Shown here: positions 42,549 to 50,353 of the stretch, one piece after another | Layout: each line of letters begins with the position of its first letter | Position numbering within the stretch: position 1 is the stretch's first letter | The notes under the pieces: generated by a model | The model's input: the letters and a program-made list of their open reading frames with translations, nothing else | What the model was told of the DNA's origin: nothing | The model's database searches: none | Program-made: the position numbers and the translations under genes | Source: CAZDKK01 sp964506245 | GTDB taxonomy: Bacteria > Eisenbacteria > RBG-16-71-46 > CAIMUX01 > WJJG01 | DNA: 64,000 nt | Direction: 5' to 3' | Assembly (NCBI GenBank): GCA_964506245.1 | Contig: CAZDKK010000001.1 | Span: 124,001 to 188,000 of the forward strand

Positions 42549-42630
42549 ACCGGTGGAATTCAAGGCCATCGGCTCCTCGGCTGCCGGGATACCGGATGCC
42601 GAGGCCGTTGCGAGGGGCAGGGGAGGGCAG

Positions 42631-43026
42631 GTGAACCGCTGGCGCGACTGGTGGGAGCAGTCCGGGCGCGATCTCGAGCACGCCCGCCATTCCTTGGATG
42701 ACCGTGACTTCGAATGGGCAGCCTTCGCCGCGCAGCAGGCCGGCGAAAAGGCCGTGAAGGCACTGATCATGTCCATGGGTGGAGAACCCGGGGGGCACCT
42801 GATCACGGCTCTGTCGGAAGCCCTGCCCCCGGAGGTGTCCGTTCCTGGCGACGTTGGCGATGCCTGTCGCCGTCTGGACAAGCACTACATTCCTGCCCGG
42901 TACCCCACTGGCTTCGACTCCGGCTATCCGGGCAAACTCTACACCGAAGGCGAAGCCCAGGGAGCGATCGAGGATGCCGAAGCCGTCCGCGCGTTCTGCC
43001 GGCGCAACCTACCTGAATCGGGCTGA
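42631..43026 (+). CDS. HEPN-domain protein (putative toxin of a HEPN/MNT pair)
   Basis: A 131-residue helical protein that matches HEPN proteins over its full length: WRDWWEQSGRDLEHARHSL, FEWAAFAAQQAGEKAVKALI, LDKHYIPARYPTGFDSGYPG and AIEDAEAVRAFCRRNL. In related modules the HEPN partner is a ribonuclease kept inactive by its MNT partner. The usual RNase motif (R-x4-6-H) is not evident at the expected place, so catalytic activity is uncertain. The start is GTG at 42631, preceded by GGGGAGGGCAG; upstream in-frame codons lack homology. It overlaps the MNT gene by 53 bases, so expression is tightly coupled. Confidence 0.82.
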   Translation: MNRWRDWWEQSGRDLEHARHSLDDRDFEWAAFAAQQAGEKAVKALIMSMGGEPGGHLITALSEALPPEVSVPGDVGDACRRLDKHYIPARYPTGFDSGYPGKLYTEGEAQGAIEDAEAVRAFCRRNLPESG

Positions 43027-43351
43027 GCGGATCGTCGCCCTGCAGGCCGCCGCCGCGCGCGCAGCCGCGGAGTTGCCATCCATACGCCGCGTGATCCTGT
43101 TCGGCTCGCTCGTGAGCGGCACACCCACGCCGCGCTCCGACGCGGACTTGCTTGTCGAGGTGACGGGATCCCTGCACAGCGAGCCGCGCCACCGCGTGCC
43201 GGAGGTCCTCCGAGCCTTCTCGCCTCTGCCGTGTCCTCTGGACCTCTTCGTGCTGACCACGCGGGAGATCGAGACCCATCAGGCCACAGGCGCGAGATTC
43301 CTCGAAGCCGTTCTCGCGACGGGCCTCGTCCTCTTCGAGCGCGCCGGCTGA
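42974..43351 (+). CDS. MNT-type nucleotidyltransferase (putative antitoxin)
   Basis: A 125-residue minimal nucleotidyltransferase. The catalytic signature GSLVSGTPTPRSDADLLVEV fits GSx10DxD, and LDLFVLTTREIE provides the third acidic residue (LDLF). In characterised HEPN/MNT systems the MNT enzyme inactivates the HEPN RNase by AMP transfer. The start ATG at 42974 lies inside the HEPN gene in another frame; a later start would remove the helix preceding the fold. The pair occurs in an island rich in transposase relics, as toxin-antitoxin systems often do. Function is inferred from the family and the arrangement. Confidence 0.85.
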   Translation: MPKPSARSAGATYLNRAERIVALQAAAARAAAELPSIRRVILFGSLVSGTPTPRSDADLLVEVTGSLHSEPRHRVPEVLRAFSPLPCPLDLFVLTTREIETHQATGARFLEAVLATGLVLFERAG

Positions 43352-43694
43352 GCGTGAGCGCGGCCACAGTCGATCACGGCCATGCCTGCGCCAGGGGGCA
43401 GGGCGCAGCTGTGCGCGGGTGGGGGAAGGGGAGAGGGATTCGGGCAGGCAGGCACCGGTGCAGGGCCCGGGCCAGTCAATGGCTGCCAATCGCCGCTCAG
43501 ATGGGCCCCACAAGCTCCACCCCTCAGGCGACCACGGGCGCGAAAGGTGCCTGGAACTTCTTTGCGCTCTGCACCAGGGACGAGGTGGGAATGCCTATCC
43601 CCAACGGGGGGGGCGCTGGCATAATAGTGCAATACGGTCCGGCGGCGTAGCCGGGCGAGCTCACATGGGAAATGTCGGTCTGGAGGTGAAGGTG
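43352..43694. other. 343-bp intergenic region
   Basis: No gene is visible. The only notable item is a CATAAT (43620-43625) after a run of G, a possible -10 for the downstream secreted protein, without a convincing -35. Confidence 0.35.
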
Positions 43695-44915
43695 ATGGAA
43701 ACGATCGTTAAAACGGGATTCATGGCACGCATCGCGATGTTCACGATCGGCAGTTTGTTCGTAGCCCTGGGCGCGACGACGGCGCGGGCTGACGGGTCGG
43801 GCAAGGTTTACTGGACAGATACCGGCAATGACAACATCAGGCGGGCCAATCTGGACGGCTCGGACGCTGAGGTGCTCGTCACCGGACTGAACTGGCCAAT
43901 GGGACTCGCGCTTGATCCGGTCGGCGGCAAGATGTACTGGACAAACGGGATAAGTGTGAGCAAGATCTCGCGGGCCAATCTGGACGGTACAGGTGTTGAG
44001 GACCTCCTCACCGGAATGGCAGACCCCCGGGGGATCGCCCTGGACCTGGCCGCCGGCAAGATGTACTTCAGCAGTGAAGACAACGACTTGATTCGGCGGG
44101 CGAATCTGGATGGCACAGGCATTGAGACAATCCTGTCGAATGTCCCCTTCTGTACGCATCTCGATCTCGATCTGACCGCAGGGAAGATATACTGGACGGA
44201 CATCCAATCGGGCTTCGGGGACGGCACCATTAGCCGGGCCAACCTGGACGGTACAGGGCGCGAGACGCTTCTGACCGCGCCCGGGGCGCCCGGGAATTGG
44301 TTCTACCCTGTGGGAATCGAGCTGGATGTGGCCGCGGGCAAGATGTACTGGGCGGATTCCCAGGTAGATCTCATCTGCCGGGCGAACCTGGATGGTTCGG
44401 GGCTGGAGGAGTTCTCCCTCAGGCCGCCGGCCGATCCCAGTCCGACGGACATCGCCCTCGACCCGGTCGCCGGCAAGATCTACTGGACGAACATGGTCGA
44501 CAACCAGGGCGTCTGGCGGGCTAACATGGATGCGTCATTGTCAAACAGGGAGTGGATTGTCAGCAGCGGAATGTACTACCCTTCAGCGATCGAGGTCATT
44601 CCGGTTCTTGGGCCGAGCGGCATCGACGTCACGCCTCTGGCCCACCACCCGGATCTCATGCTCGACCCACCGACACCGAACCCCGTCACCGTCAGGACCT
44701 TCTTCCGCTTCGCGTCACGTCGAGCCGGCCGGGTGACCCTGGACGTGTACGACGTGCGAGGACGGAGTGTGGCACGGGTCGCAAGCTTTGCGGATGCTGA
44801 CGGAATCGCCCGGATCGCCGAGTGGGTTCCGGTCGGGGTGCCGTCCGGCACCTACTTCGCCGTACTGCGGTCGGGCTCAGAGAGCATCTCTCGGAAGGTC
44901 ATCATCGCCGATTAG
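43695..44915 (+). CDS. Secreted YWTD-type beta-propeller protein with FlgD-like C-terminal domain
   Basis: A 406-residue exported protein. The signal peptide is near residues 1-34 (IAMFTIGSLFVALGATTARA). The main body has about six repeats of the LDL-receptor class B type, each with (K)MYWT/IYWTD, an N-D-x-I-x-RANLDG stretch and LDPVGGK, for example GKVYWTDTGNDNIRRANLDG. These form a six-bladed propeller. The last 80 residues (PPTPNPVTVRTFFRF, GRVTLDVYDVRGRSV, GTYFAVLRSG) are a FlgD-like module. TGGAGGTGAAGGTG precedes the ATG. A surface binding role is likely. The repeats are nearly identical in places, which indicates recent duplication. Confidence 0.82.
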   Translation: METIVKTGFMARIAMFTIGSLFVALGATTARADGSGKVYWTDTGNDNIRRANLDGSDAEVLVTGLNWPMGLALDPVGGKMYWTNGISVSKISRANLDGTGVEDLLTGMADPRGIALDLAAGKMYFSSEDNDLIRRANLDGTGIETILSNVPFCTHLDLDLTAGKIYWTDIQSGFGDGTISRANLDGTGRETLLTAPGAPGNWFYPVGIELDVAAGKMYWADSQVDLICRANLDGSGLEEFSLRPPADPSPTDIALDPVAGKIYWTNMVDNQGVWRANMDASLSNREWIVSSGMYYPSAIEVIPVLGPSGIDVTPLAHHPDLMLDPPTPNPVTVRTFFRFASRRAGRVTLDVYDVRGRSVARVASFADADGIARIAEWVPVGVPSGTYFAVLRSGSESISRKVIIAD

Positions 44916-45133
44916 TGGCAGGCACTGGCTCAGCGTATAAGAAACTCGATCCACCTTTCACGGCGCCAGTCCGAGTACGGGTGGGGTTCGATGCGCCGGG
45001 GGCGGTGCTTGTGGGGTCCAGCTGACCCGCGGTGCACCGGCATCGGCTCGTCGAGAGCCCTGTTTCGAGCTCTTGCCGGCGGTGGTGCGACACCCACCAG
45101 GTTCCTCCACCTGGACTCAGGCCCTGGGTGGTC

Positions 45134-45214
45134 CGGCAGCGCCACGGGAGGCATCACGGTGGTGGGCGCGCCGTCAGCGGCGCGTCTTCGGAATCGCGGT
45201 CGCGCTCTGGGCGT
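45134..45214 (-). repeat. Shared IS91-like terminal sequence next to copy B
   Basis: The reverse complement matches 37679-37760 (CAGAGCGCGACC, CCGAAGACGCGCCGCTG and CACCACCGTGATGC shared), with roughly 80% identity. It adjoins copy B of the 276-bp repeat directly, unlike at 37 kb, where the IS110 gene and the IS91 C-terminus lie between. Confidence 0.6.
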
Positions 45215-45217
45215 GGG

Positions 45218-45493
45218 CGCGGTGAAGGCGTCCGGTCAGACCGGCCCGGGGATGAGCCGTTGGGCGCTATGGCCGTCCAGGTCGCGGAGTTGATCGGCAC
45301 CCCGCGCGGAGATTCCATCATGGTCCGGAGTCTTCGGGGCTCCAGACAGAGGCCGAAGACATGACTGTAGTCAGATCTCACCGTCACCCACTCGCGTCCT
45401 GAACAACAGCTCTTGCGGGAGGAGTCCAGATATGCGCCCAGGGCCGGGGAGTACGGCGTCGGGCGGGTGTCGGAGGATCGGGCGGGTCCTGGT
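45218..45493 (-). repeat. 276-bp repeat, copy B (inverted relative to copy A)
   Basis: The reverse complement aligns gaplessly with 35991-36266 with about 17 mismatches. It is joined on one side to an IS91-like fragment, and on the other to the shared terminal sequence. No IS110 gene is present in this copy. Confidence 0.85.
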
Positions 45494-46020
45494 GCGCGGC
45501 GCCCAGCGCCCCGGCGTCGGTGGCCTGCGGCGAGTATTGCGTGGTCAGAGGGACGGGCGCTGCGGGCAGCTGCCCGCGGGAGCGCGCGCGGTTGGCAAGA
45601 CAGCCATGATACCGGGATCGTGTGCGCATACGGTGCCGGGACAAGCGCAGCCAGGCGGCGCATGAAGTCGAGCGGCGCGAGCACGAGGCAGGTAGGCCTT
45701 TGCGGATGCGGCCAGGGTCGCCGCAGGTGATAGAGGACGCATCCATCCTCGCGCAGCGCCAGGCGCTCTTGGGCGAAGGGTGGCCGCAGGCCATAGCGGC
45801 GGAGTCGTTCCAAGCCCGGCGCGATCGTGGGCCGCGACCGCCTGGGCGGCGTGGGGCGAGAAGCCGGCCACGCGGGCGCAGAGGGGCTTGGCCGGCGGCG
45901 GCGGATCCCTCTGACCCGCGAGGCCGAGCTGATCGTGCGGCACGGGGGCCCGGACGGCCACCGCCAGGGCCTGCTGCAGGGCGGCGGCGGTCTGCTCGGC
46001 GCCGGGAGAGGGCTGGAGCA
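45494..46020 (-). pseudogene. IS91-family transposase, central fragment with frameshift
   Basis: Read on the minus strand, one frame gives PLCARVAGFSPHAAQAVAAHDRAGL. After a frame change come ERLRRYGLRPPFAQERLAL, CVLYHLRRPW and RRLAALVPAPYAHT. These are the consecutive conserved blocks of the IS91 transposase catalytic/C-terminal region. The N-terminal zinc finger and the CxxC C-terminus are absent. Together with the 276-bp repeat and terminal sequence this is a second, more degraded copy of the element at 35.7-37.8 kb, in inverse orientation. Confidence 0.7.
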
Positions 46021-46189
46021 AGCTCCGCTACATCGACGACAAACGCGAGCATCAAGCGTGGATCTCGATCTCCGAGAGGCAGGGGACCATGCTGCGGGTT
46101 CGCTCCCACTGCCAGCCCGGAGCGACTGAAGCCGTGCAGGCCGCCATCGCCGAGCTGATCGGAGCGATCGATCTGAAGGGCTTTCACTA
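46015..46189 (+). pseudogene. Possible C-terminal remnant of a phosphohexomutase-like gene
   Basis: The plus-strand frame GWSKLRYIDDKREHQAW, then MLRVRSHCQPG...AIAELIGAIDL, stops at TAG 46187-46189. The order recalls the C-terminal domain of alpha-phosphohexomutases (KLxFDD-x-W-x-xIRxSGTEPxLRV), with a damaged SGTEP motif (SERQGT). It starts where the IS91 fragment begins, consistent with a host gene cut by the insertion. Weak evidence. Confidence 0.28.
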
Positions 46190-46466
46190 GAGCACAACGG
46201 GCCTCGGGCCACCGAACGTCTGCCCTTCGATACGCAGGCCGTAGCCTGCAGTGAACAGCCGCACGACGTCCGCGAATCTCGGCGGCACACGCTCCGCCGA
46301 GCTGCCGGGTCGCATTCTCCACTGGACCTGCCGGTTACGTTCGGACTCTCTCCGGCACCCGAGCCCCACGCGCTGCTGGCACACGACTTGACCAGGACAA
46401 TCCGTGCACGGCCCGTGAGCCGAGAGCAGGAGACCTGGCGAGCAGCCGGAGCTGACGGGGTGGATC

Positions 46467-47159
46467 ATGAAGGCAGTGGGACCAACCGGATGCAGGCTCA
46501 TCATCGTGTTGAGCCTCGTGGCGCTGGCGACCCTCCCCGGGGTACGCGCCGCGCGAGCGTCGGGGGCATTCCGCTTCCGCGGGGCCCCGCTGCCGGAATG
46601 CGCCGGTTTCACGGTGACCGAACTGGGATTCAACCGGTTCGAGTCGGGCGGACCGCGAGAGGCCAGCCAGTTGCTGATCACCGGAGAGGCCGGCATCATG
46701 ATCAACATCTCGCGCCACCATGCCCTCGGAGTGACGTACCTCTATGAGCATACGGACCCCTTCGTGCACCGGGGGATCAAAGCCCGCTTCAGGCGATGGC
46801 TCTGGGATGCGCACGGCCGCGCGCGGTCCTTCACGAGTGTGGAGGCTTCCCTCGGGGTGATCATCAGCGGCAGCCGCTTGTATGACACGGTCTACCTACC
46901 GTGCTCATCCGATCCGCCGTACTACTACGACCACGACTGCGACGACTCAAGGGCCGCCCGCTATCCCTCCCTGGTGGCCGGGCTGGATTTCAATCTGGGC
47001 GACCTCCTCAAGGTGGCCGGCCAAGTCGAATGGGTCAGGCTCGATCAGGGCGAGTCCGAGTGGGCGGTTAGCGTTGGAATCAAGGCTGGGTCCTACCTGG
47101 CGTTCGTCGCGGGGGCGGCGCTCGGGATCGGCATCGCGTCCGCGCTCTCGTCATGGTGA
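46467..47159 (+). CDS. Exported protein, probable small outer-membrane beta-barrel
   Basis: A 230-residue protein with a signal peptide (LIIVLSLVALATLPGVRAARA). It then shows alternating short strands typical of outer-membrane barrels (AGIMINISRHHALGVTYLYE, SVEASLGVIISG, SLVAGLDFNLGDLLKVAGQV, EWAVSVGIKAGSYLAFV). It ends with a small hydrophobic segment and a terminal aromatic residue (SSW). Two Cys pairs in CSSDPPYYYDHDCDD suggest a disulfide or metal-binding loop. The ribosome site (GGGGTGG) is weak. No family is recognised. It is flanked by the phosphomutase-like remnant and a membrane-protein fragment. Confidence 0.55.
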   Translation: MKAVGPTGCRLIIVLSLVALATLPGVRAARASGAFRFRGAPLPECAGFTVTELGFNRFESGGPREASQLLITGEAGIMINISRHHALGVTYLYEHTDPFVHRGIKARFRRWLWDAHGRARSFTSVEASLGVIISGSRLYDTVYLPCSSDPPYYYDHDCDDSRAARYPSLVAGLDFNLGDLLKVAGQVEWVRLDQGESEWAVSVGIKAGSYLAFVAGAALGIGIASALSSW

Positions 47160-47501
47160 CGTAGCCTGGGGCACTTGGCGGAAGATCTGCCCCGCCCGCT
47201 CGATGAGCCGGGCGACCACCTTGGGCTGATTCGACACCATCTGCGCGAAGGGCACGCTCTGCGTGTGGCTGATCATCCCCAGGGAGAACTGAGCGAGCAG
47301 GAGCACATTCCAGAGGCCGAAGATGGCCAGGGTCACGGGAGCCACCCATCGGGGGTCCCTCGGGAGATGCCCGGGGCGGCCGCGACTGACCGCGCGCTGC
47401 CTGCAGGCGTCTTCGGCCCACGCGAGAGACAATGAAGCGCGGATAGCCTTCGCCATGGAGCCTGCGGGCCTGGGGCATGCCGAGGGGTCGTGGACGTTCA
47501 T
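47151..47501 (-). pseudogene. C-terminal fragment of a polytopic membrane protein
   Basis: The last half reads VAPVTLAIFGLWNVLLLAQFSLGMI and then FAQMVSNQPKVVARLIE, which resembles the final membrane helix and cytosolic tail of glycosyltransferase-39-like integral membrane proteins. The first half of this frame is Arg-rich and not protein-like, and no ribosome site is obvious. It overlaps the stop of the convergent exported-protein gene. Most of the presumed ancestral gene is missing. Confidence 0.35.
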
Positions 47502-47583
47502 GGGCGAGGCTGTTGCTGCACGGAATTCGCCACGGCATCTTCACCCTGGCCCCGGAAGGGGCCAGGGGTGAAGGAATAGAGGG

Positions 47584-48642
47584 TCAAGGCGCAAGGGTCC
47601 TGGAGACGCGGAAACCGACGACGTCGTAGCTGTCGTGCGGGTAGATGATGTTGACCCGATACGCGCACCGCAGGTAGTCGCCGCGGTAGCTCCAGACGCC
47701 ACCGCGAAGAACGCGCATAACTCCAATGGCCGGCCCGACGGGGTCCGTTGCCGAAGTCGTTCCCAGGCTACACACCCACCTGTCGTTGCACCACTCCCAC
47801 ACGTTCCCCGCCATGTCGGACAAGCCCAACGCCGCCGGAGCGTCCGGATAGCTCCCCACTGGCGAGGTCCAGCCGACGCAGTAGGGGTTGGGGTTGTAGT
47901 TCGCCCGGCTGCAATCCGGAACCTCGTCCCCCCACGGGTAGATTCGCTCGTCATCGAATTGCGCCGCGTACTCCCATTCCGCATCCGTCGGCAGGCGGTA
48001 GCCCTGGGCCCCGTAGGGGTCGCCTCCGTTGCACGCCCAGTCGCCGCTGTGCTCATACGCCCGCGGCAGGCCCGTCTGAAGGCTCAGCCAGTCGCAATAG
48101 CGCGCTGCCCCGTACCAAGTCACTTCCTTCACCGGCTGGTCCGCGGGGTCATAGCCTTCGGGGTAGGCGCTCTGGGCGCCACTCGACGGCGATTCCCGCA
48201 GGTAGAAGCTCCCCGCTCCGTCGAACTGGATCTCGCTCCCTTCAGCATCCAGATCCAGCAGCTCCTGAGTGCTCGCATCAAGGTTATCCCGCACCGAGGT
48301 CGTTGTCACTGTCACGTAGCCATACGTGTAGGCCCACTGAACGGCGTCCAGGTACTCCTGGTTCGTCACCTCGTGCTGGCTCAAGTAGAAGTCCCGCGTC
48401 AGGGTCACCTGATGCTCCTGGATCCCGCAGTAGGCCACCCCGTCGCCCATGGTGAAGAGCCCGGCTGGCACTGTGACCATGCCCGGTGGCGGCACGTCGT
48501 AGAACGTCACGCTGTCGATCTCCGCCACAGCGTGCTCTTCCACCACTGCTCCCTTGTGGATCCTCATCCGCCACTCGCCCTGGCTCACGGCCACGCCAAG
48601 GGCCAACGCCAGACCCAGCACCAAAACGATGCGCCCTTTCAT
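47584..48642 (-). CDS. Secreted SUMF1/formylglycine-generating-enzyme-like protein
   Basis: A 352-residue exported protein with a signal peptide (IVLVLGLALALGVAVSQG). A short MRIHKG...EEHAVAEIDSVTFYD segment precedes the FGE-sulfatase (SUMF1) fold: MVTVPAGLFTMGDG, HEVTNQEYLDAVQWA, WYGAARYCDWLS, RLPTDAEWEYAAQ, DMAGNVWEWCNDRW, RVLRGGVWSYRGDYLRCAYR and VGFRVSR. In true formylglycine-generating enzymes the active site has two cysteines just after RGGSxxC; here the first is Tyr. It is therefore more likely a binding or scaffold SUMF1 protein than a sulfatase activator. The neighbour at 48.7 kb shares the EIDxVxF motif. Confidence 0.82.
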   Translation of the reverse strand: MKGRIVLVLGLALALGVAVSQGEWRMRIHKGAVVEEHAVAEIDSVTFYDVPPPGMVTVPAGLFTMGDGVAYCGIQEHQVTLTRDFYLSQHEVTNQEYLDAVQWAYTYGYVTVTTTSVRDNLDASTQELLDLDAEGSEIQFDGAGSFYLRESPSSGAQSAYPEGYDPADQPVKEVTWYGAARYCDWLSLQTGLPRAYEHSGDWACNGGDPYGAQGYRLPTDAEWEYAAQFDDERIYPWGDEVPDCSRANYNPNPYCVGWTSPVGSYPDAPAALGLSDMAGNVWEWCNDRWVCSLGTTSATDPVGPAIGVMRVLRGGVWSYRGDYLRCAYRVNIIYPHDSYDVVGFRVSRTLAP

Positions 48643-48709
48643 CGCTCTATCCTCCCTCAGGCTGCCTTGGTCCCGCCTGTTCTACATCGCGTGCTCGTGG
48701 CCACCACAC

Positions 48710-49291
48710 TCACGGCAGCAGGATCATCCTTCGGCTCTCTTCGATCCCGGGCCCGGCCAACTTGTAGAAATACACTCCCCCAGCGACCTTCTGCCCGTCG
48801 GCGTCGCATCCATCCCAGGCCACCTCGTGAGGGCCGGCTTCCTGCACTTCCTTCACGAGCGTCCGGATCAGCCGCCCGTCCACGCTGTAGATCGCCAGCT
48901 CTACCCGACCGACCTGTGCAAGCTCGAAGCCGACCTTCGTGGCGGGCGTGAAGGGATTGGGCCGGTTCTGAAAGAGACGGAAAGCCTTCACGAGATGGGC
49001 CGCCTCCTCGGGGTCGGTGACGCCGGAGAAGTCCCAGAGGAACTCGATCTTCTCGATTGAGGCGAGCGCGTAGCTCTCCGATGCACCAGGTCTCAGGACA
49101 AGCAACGAGTCACCCTCGAACAAGACCCGGTCGATCTCGCCCACGGCGTAGATCGCATCCCTCCCGTCGACTTGCCGGACGGCCACCATGGGCTCGTCGG
49201 CCCAGGCCACCGGCGGCAAGATCAGCAAGGCGAGGAGGGCGGCCAGAATCGAGGTTGGATCCAGCAGGCGGGGAACAGACTCGCGGGGCAT
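48710..49291 (-). CDS. Small secreted protein with FlgD-like C-terminal domain
   Basis: A 193-residue exported protein. A signal peptide (ILAALLALLILPPVAWA) is followed by VDGRDAIYAVGEIDRVLFEGD and ALASIEKIEFLWDFSG, two copies of an xIxxIxF motif also found in the SUMF1-like neighbour. The last 90 residues (FRLFQNRPNPFTPATKVGFEL, GRVELAIYSVDGRLIRTLV, AGPHEVAWDG, GGVYFYKL) are a complete FlgD-like module with the NxPNPF lead. It sits 67 bases upstream of the SUMF1-like gene on the same strand, so they may be co-transcribed. No enzymatic domain is present. Confidence 0.78.
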   Translation of the reverse strand: MPRESVPRLLDPTSILAALLALLILPPVAWADEPMVAVRQVDGRDAIYAVGEIDRVLFEGDSLLVLRPGASESYALASIEKIEFLWDFSGVTDPEEAAHLVKAFRLFQNRPNPFTPATKVGFELAQVGRVELAIYSVDGRLIRTLVKEVQEAGPHEVAWDGCDADGQKVAGGVYFYKLAGPGIEESRRMILLP

Positions 49292-49488
49292 GGGTACCCC
49301 CTCTGTTTGAAGTCACTTGGGCCCAACGGTCTCGGGCGGGATCATAACATAGGCCGGCCAGGCGGGCCATCCCATTCCCCCGCCGCCAGTTGACAGACCA
49401 GAGCTCTGCGGCGGCCGCCGGGTGGCTCTGACCGGAACGCGCGCAGCACCTCGTGTCGCCAAGGTCAGCGGCGCCAGCCATAGATCCA

Positions 49489-49512
49489 CACCTTTAACAG
49501 GGTGCTGAAAGA
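49489..49512. other. Possible IS5/IS1182-type terminal sequence
   Basis: CCTTTAACAGGGTGCTGAAAG lies just downstream of the IS5-like C-terminal coding fragment and resembles the TTCAGCACCCTGTTAAA-type ends of that group when read on the other strand. A matching opposite end was not found. Confidence 0.3.
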
Positions 49513-49558
49513 CGCACCTCAGGGACACTGAAACGAGGGAGAAGAGGGCTTGCACCGG

Positions 49559-50289
49559 TCACGATCCACACTGACGCGACCGGCGAACACCTCGCCTGCA
49601 TCTGTGTGTAGGCCCGTGACCCCGCCCGTTCCGCGAACGCGGTGTTCCGCACCCGAGCCATCCCGTGTCTGTCTCCAGATTCCGGATCCTGATCAAGTTG
49701 TAGATTGCCGCCGTCAGCGTGAACACCCACTCCACTAACGGCAAGCCTCGGTGGCGAGTCTTGCGCGACCCACCCACGGTCTTCATCCAGAAGACAAAGA
49801 GGATCTGGTTCCTCACCGTCGGGACGACGAAGAAGTCGACCGCGACAATCTCCTTGACGTGGTTCTTGAGGAATGTGCGCCAGGTCTCCGATGGGGGTGT
49901 CCCCCAGAGCGGGTTGGCCAAGGACACTCGGCGGATGAGATCGCGAGCGTCACGGGTGATCGCCGGTCGTCCGGGCTTTCCGGGCCTGCTCCGCTTCGCC
50001 CAGTACTCCCGGAACCTCCGGCGCCTCCAGGCAATAACCGTCTCTGGCTTGACGAAACCAGAGCCTCGCGCCACTCGGACCATACCCGAGAAAGCCAAGC
50101 CCATAGGATCCGGTCCGCGGGCCGCAACTTGGGCCGAACACACGTCCGCTGGTAGACCGCGAGTCGATGCCTGAGAGCGAGGAGTGGGGCAGGCTGAGGG
50201 ACATGCACCGCGACTGTCAAGACGGGTGGGCGTCCGGGTTCTTGGGAGGCACACGGCCGCTGGCCGGACTGGGCGAGCGGGCCTTGCAC
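49559..50289 (-). pseudogene. Chimeric transposase pseudogene (integrase-core fragment joined to IS5-family C-terminus)
   Basis: Read on the minus strand: LALRHRLAVYQRTCVRPKLR and ADRILWAWLSRVWSEWREAL in one frame; then, after a frameshift, FVKPETVIAWRRRRFREYW, GRPAITRDARDLIRRVS and NPLWG. The middle is missing. SETWRTFLKNHVKEIVAVDFF and PTVRNQILFVF come from the same family as the 39.6-kb transposase. This runs without a stop into WMKTVGGSRKTRHRG and VFTLTAAIYNLIRIRNL, the C-terminus of IS5/IS1182-type transposases. At least one frameshift, one deletion and one illegitimate junction are therefore present. Confidence 0.75.
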
Positions 50290-50353
50290 CTGCTACGATA
50301 GCCACGGCAGGAGGCCGAGCGACGGACCGGCCCCAGCGAGAGAAGGGACCACC

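Larger units (their letters stand above)
41949..42630. other. 682-bp intergenic region between the ATPase and HEPN/MNT genes
   Basis: It holds two divergent promoter-like elements (41958-41987 on the minus strand and 42520-42548 on the plus strand). I see no gene, RNA or repeat in the remaining 500 bases. Short open frames here lack homologous features or ribosome sites. Confidence 0.4.

Noticed and set aside
45218..45493. Copy B as a second IS110 element
   Set aside because: No DEDD transposase sequence lies next to it; only IS91 fragments and the shared terminal sequence.
47584..48642. Formylglycine-generating enzyme activating the nearby sulfatase-fold protein
   Set aside because: The first active-site Cys is Tyr, and the presumed substrate has Thr in place of the Cys/Ser to be modified.
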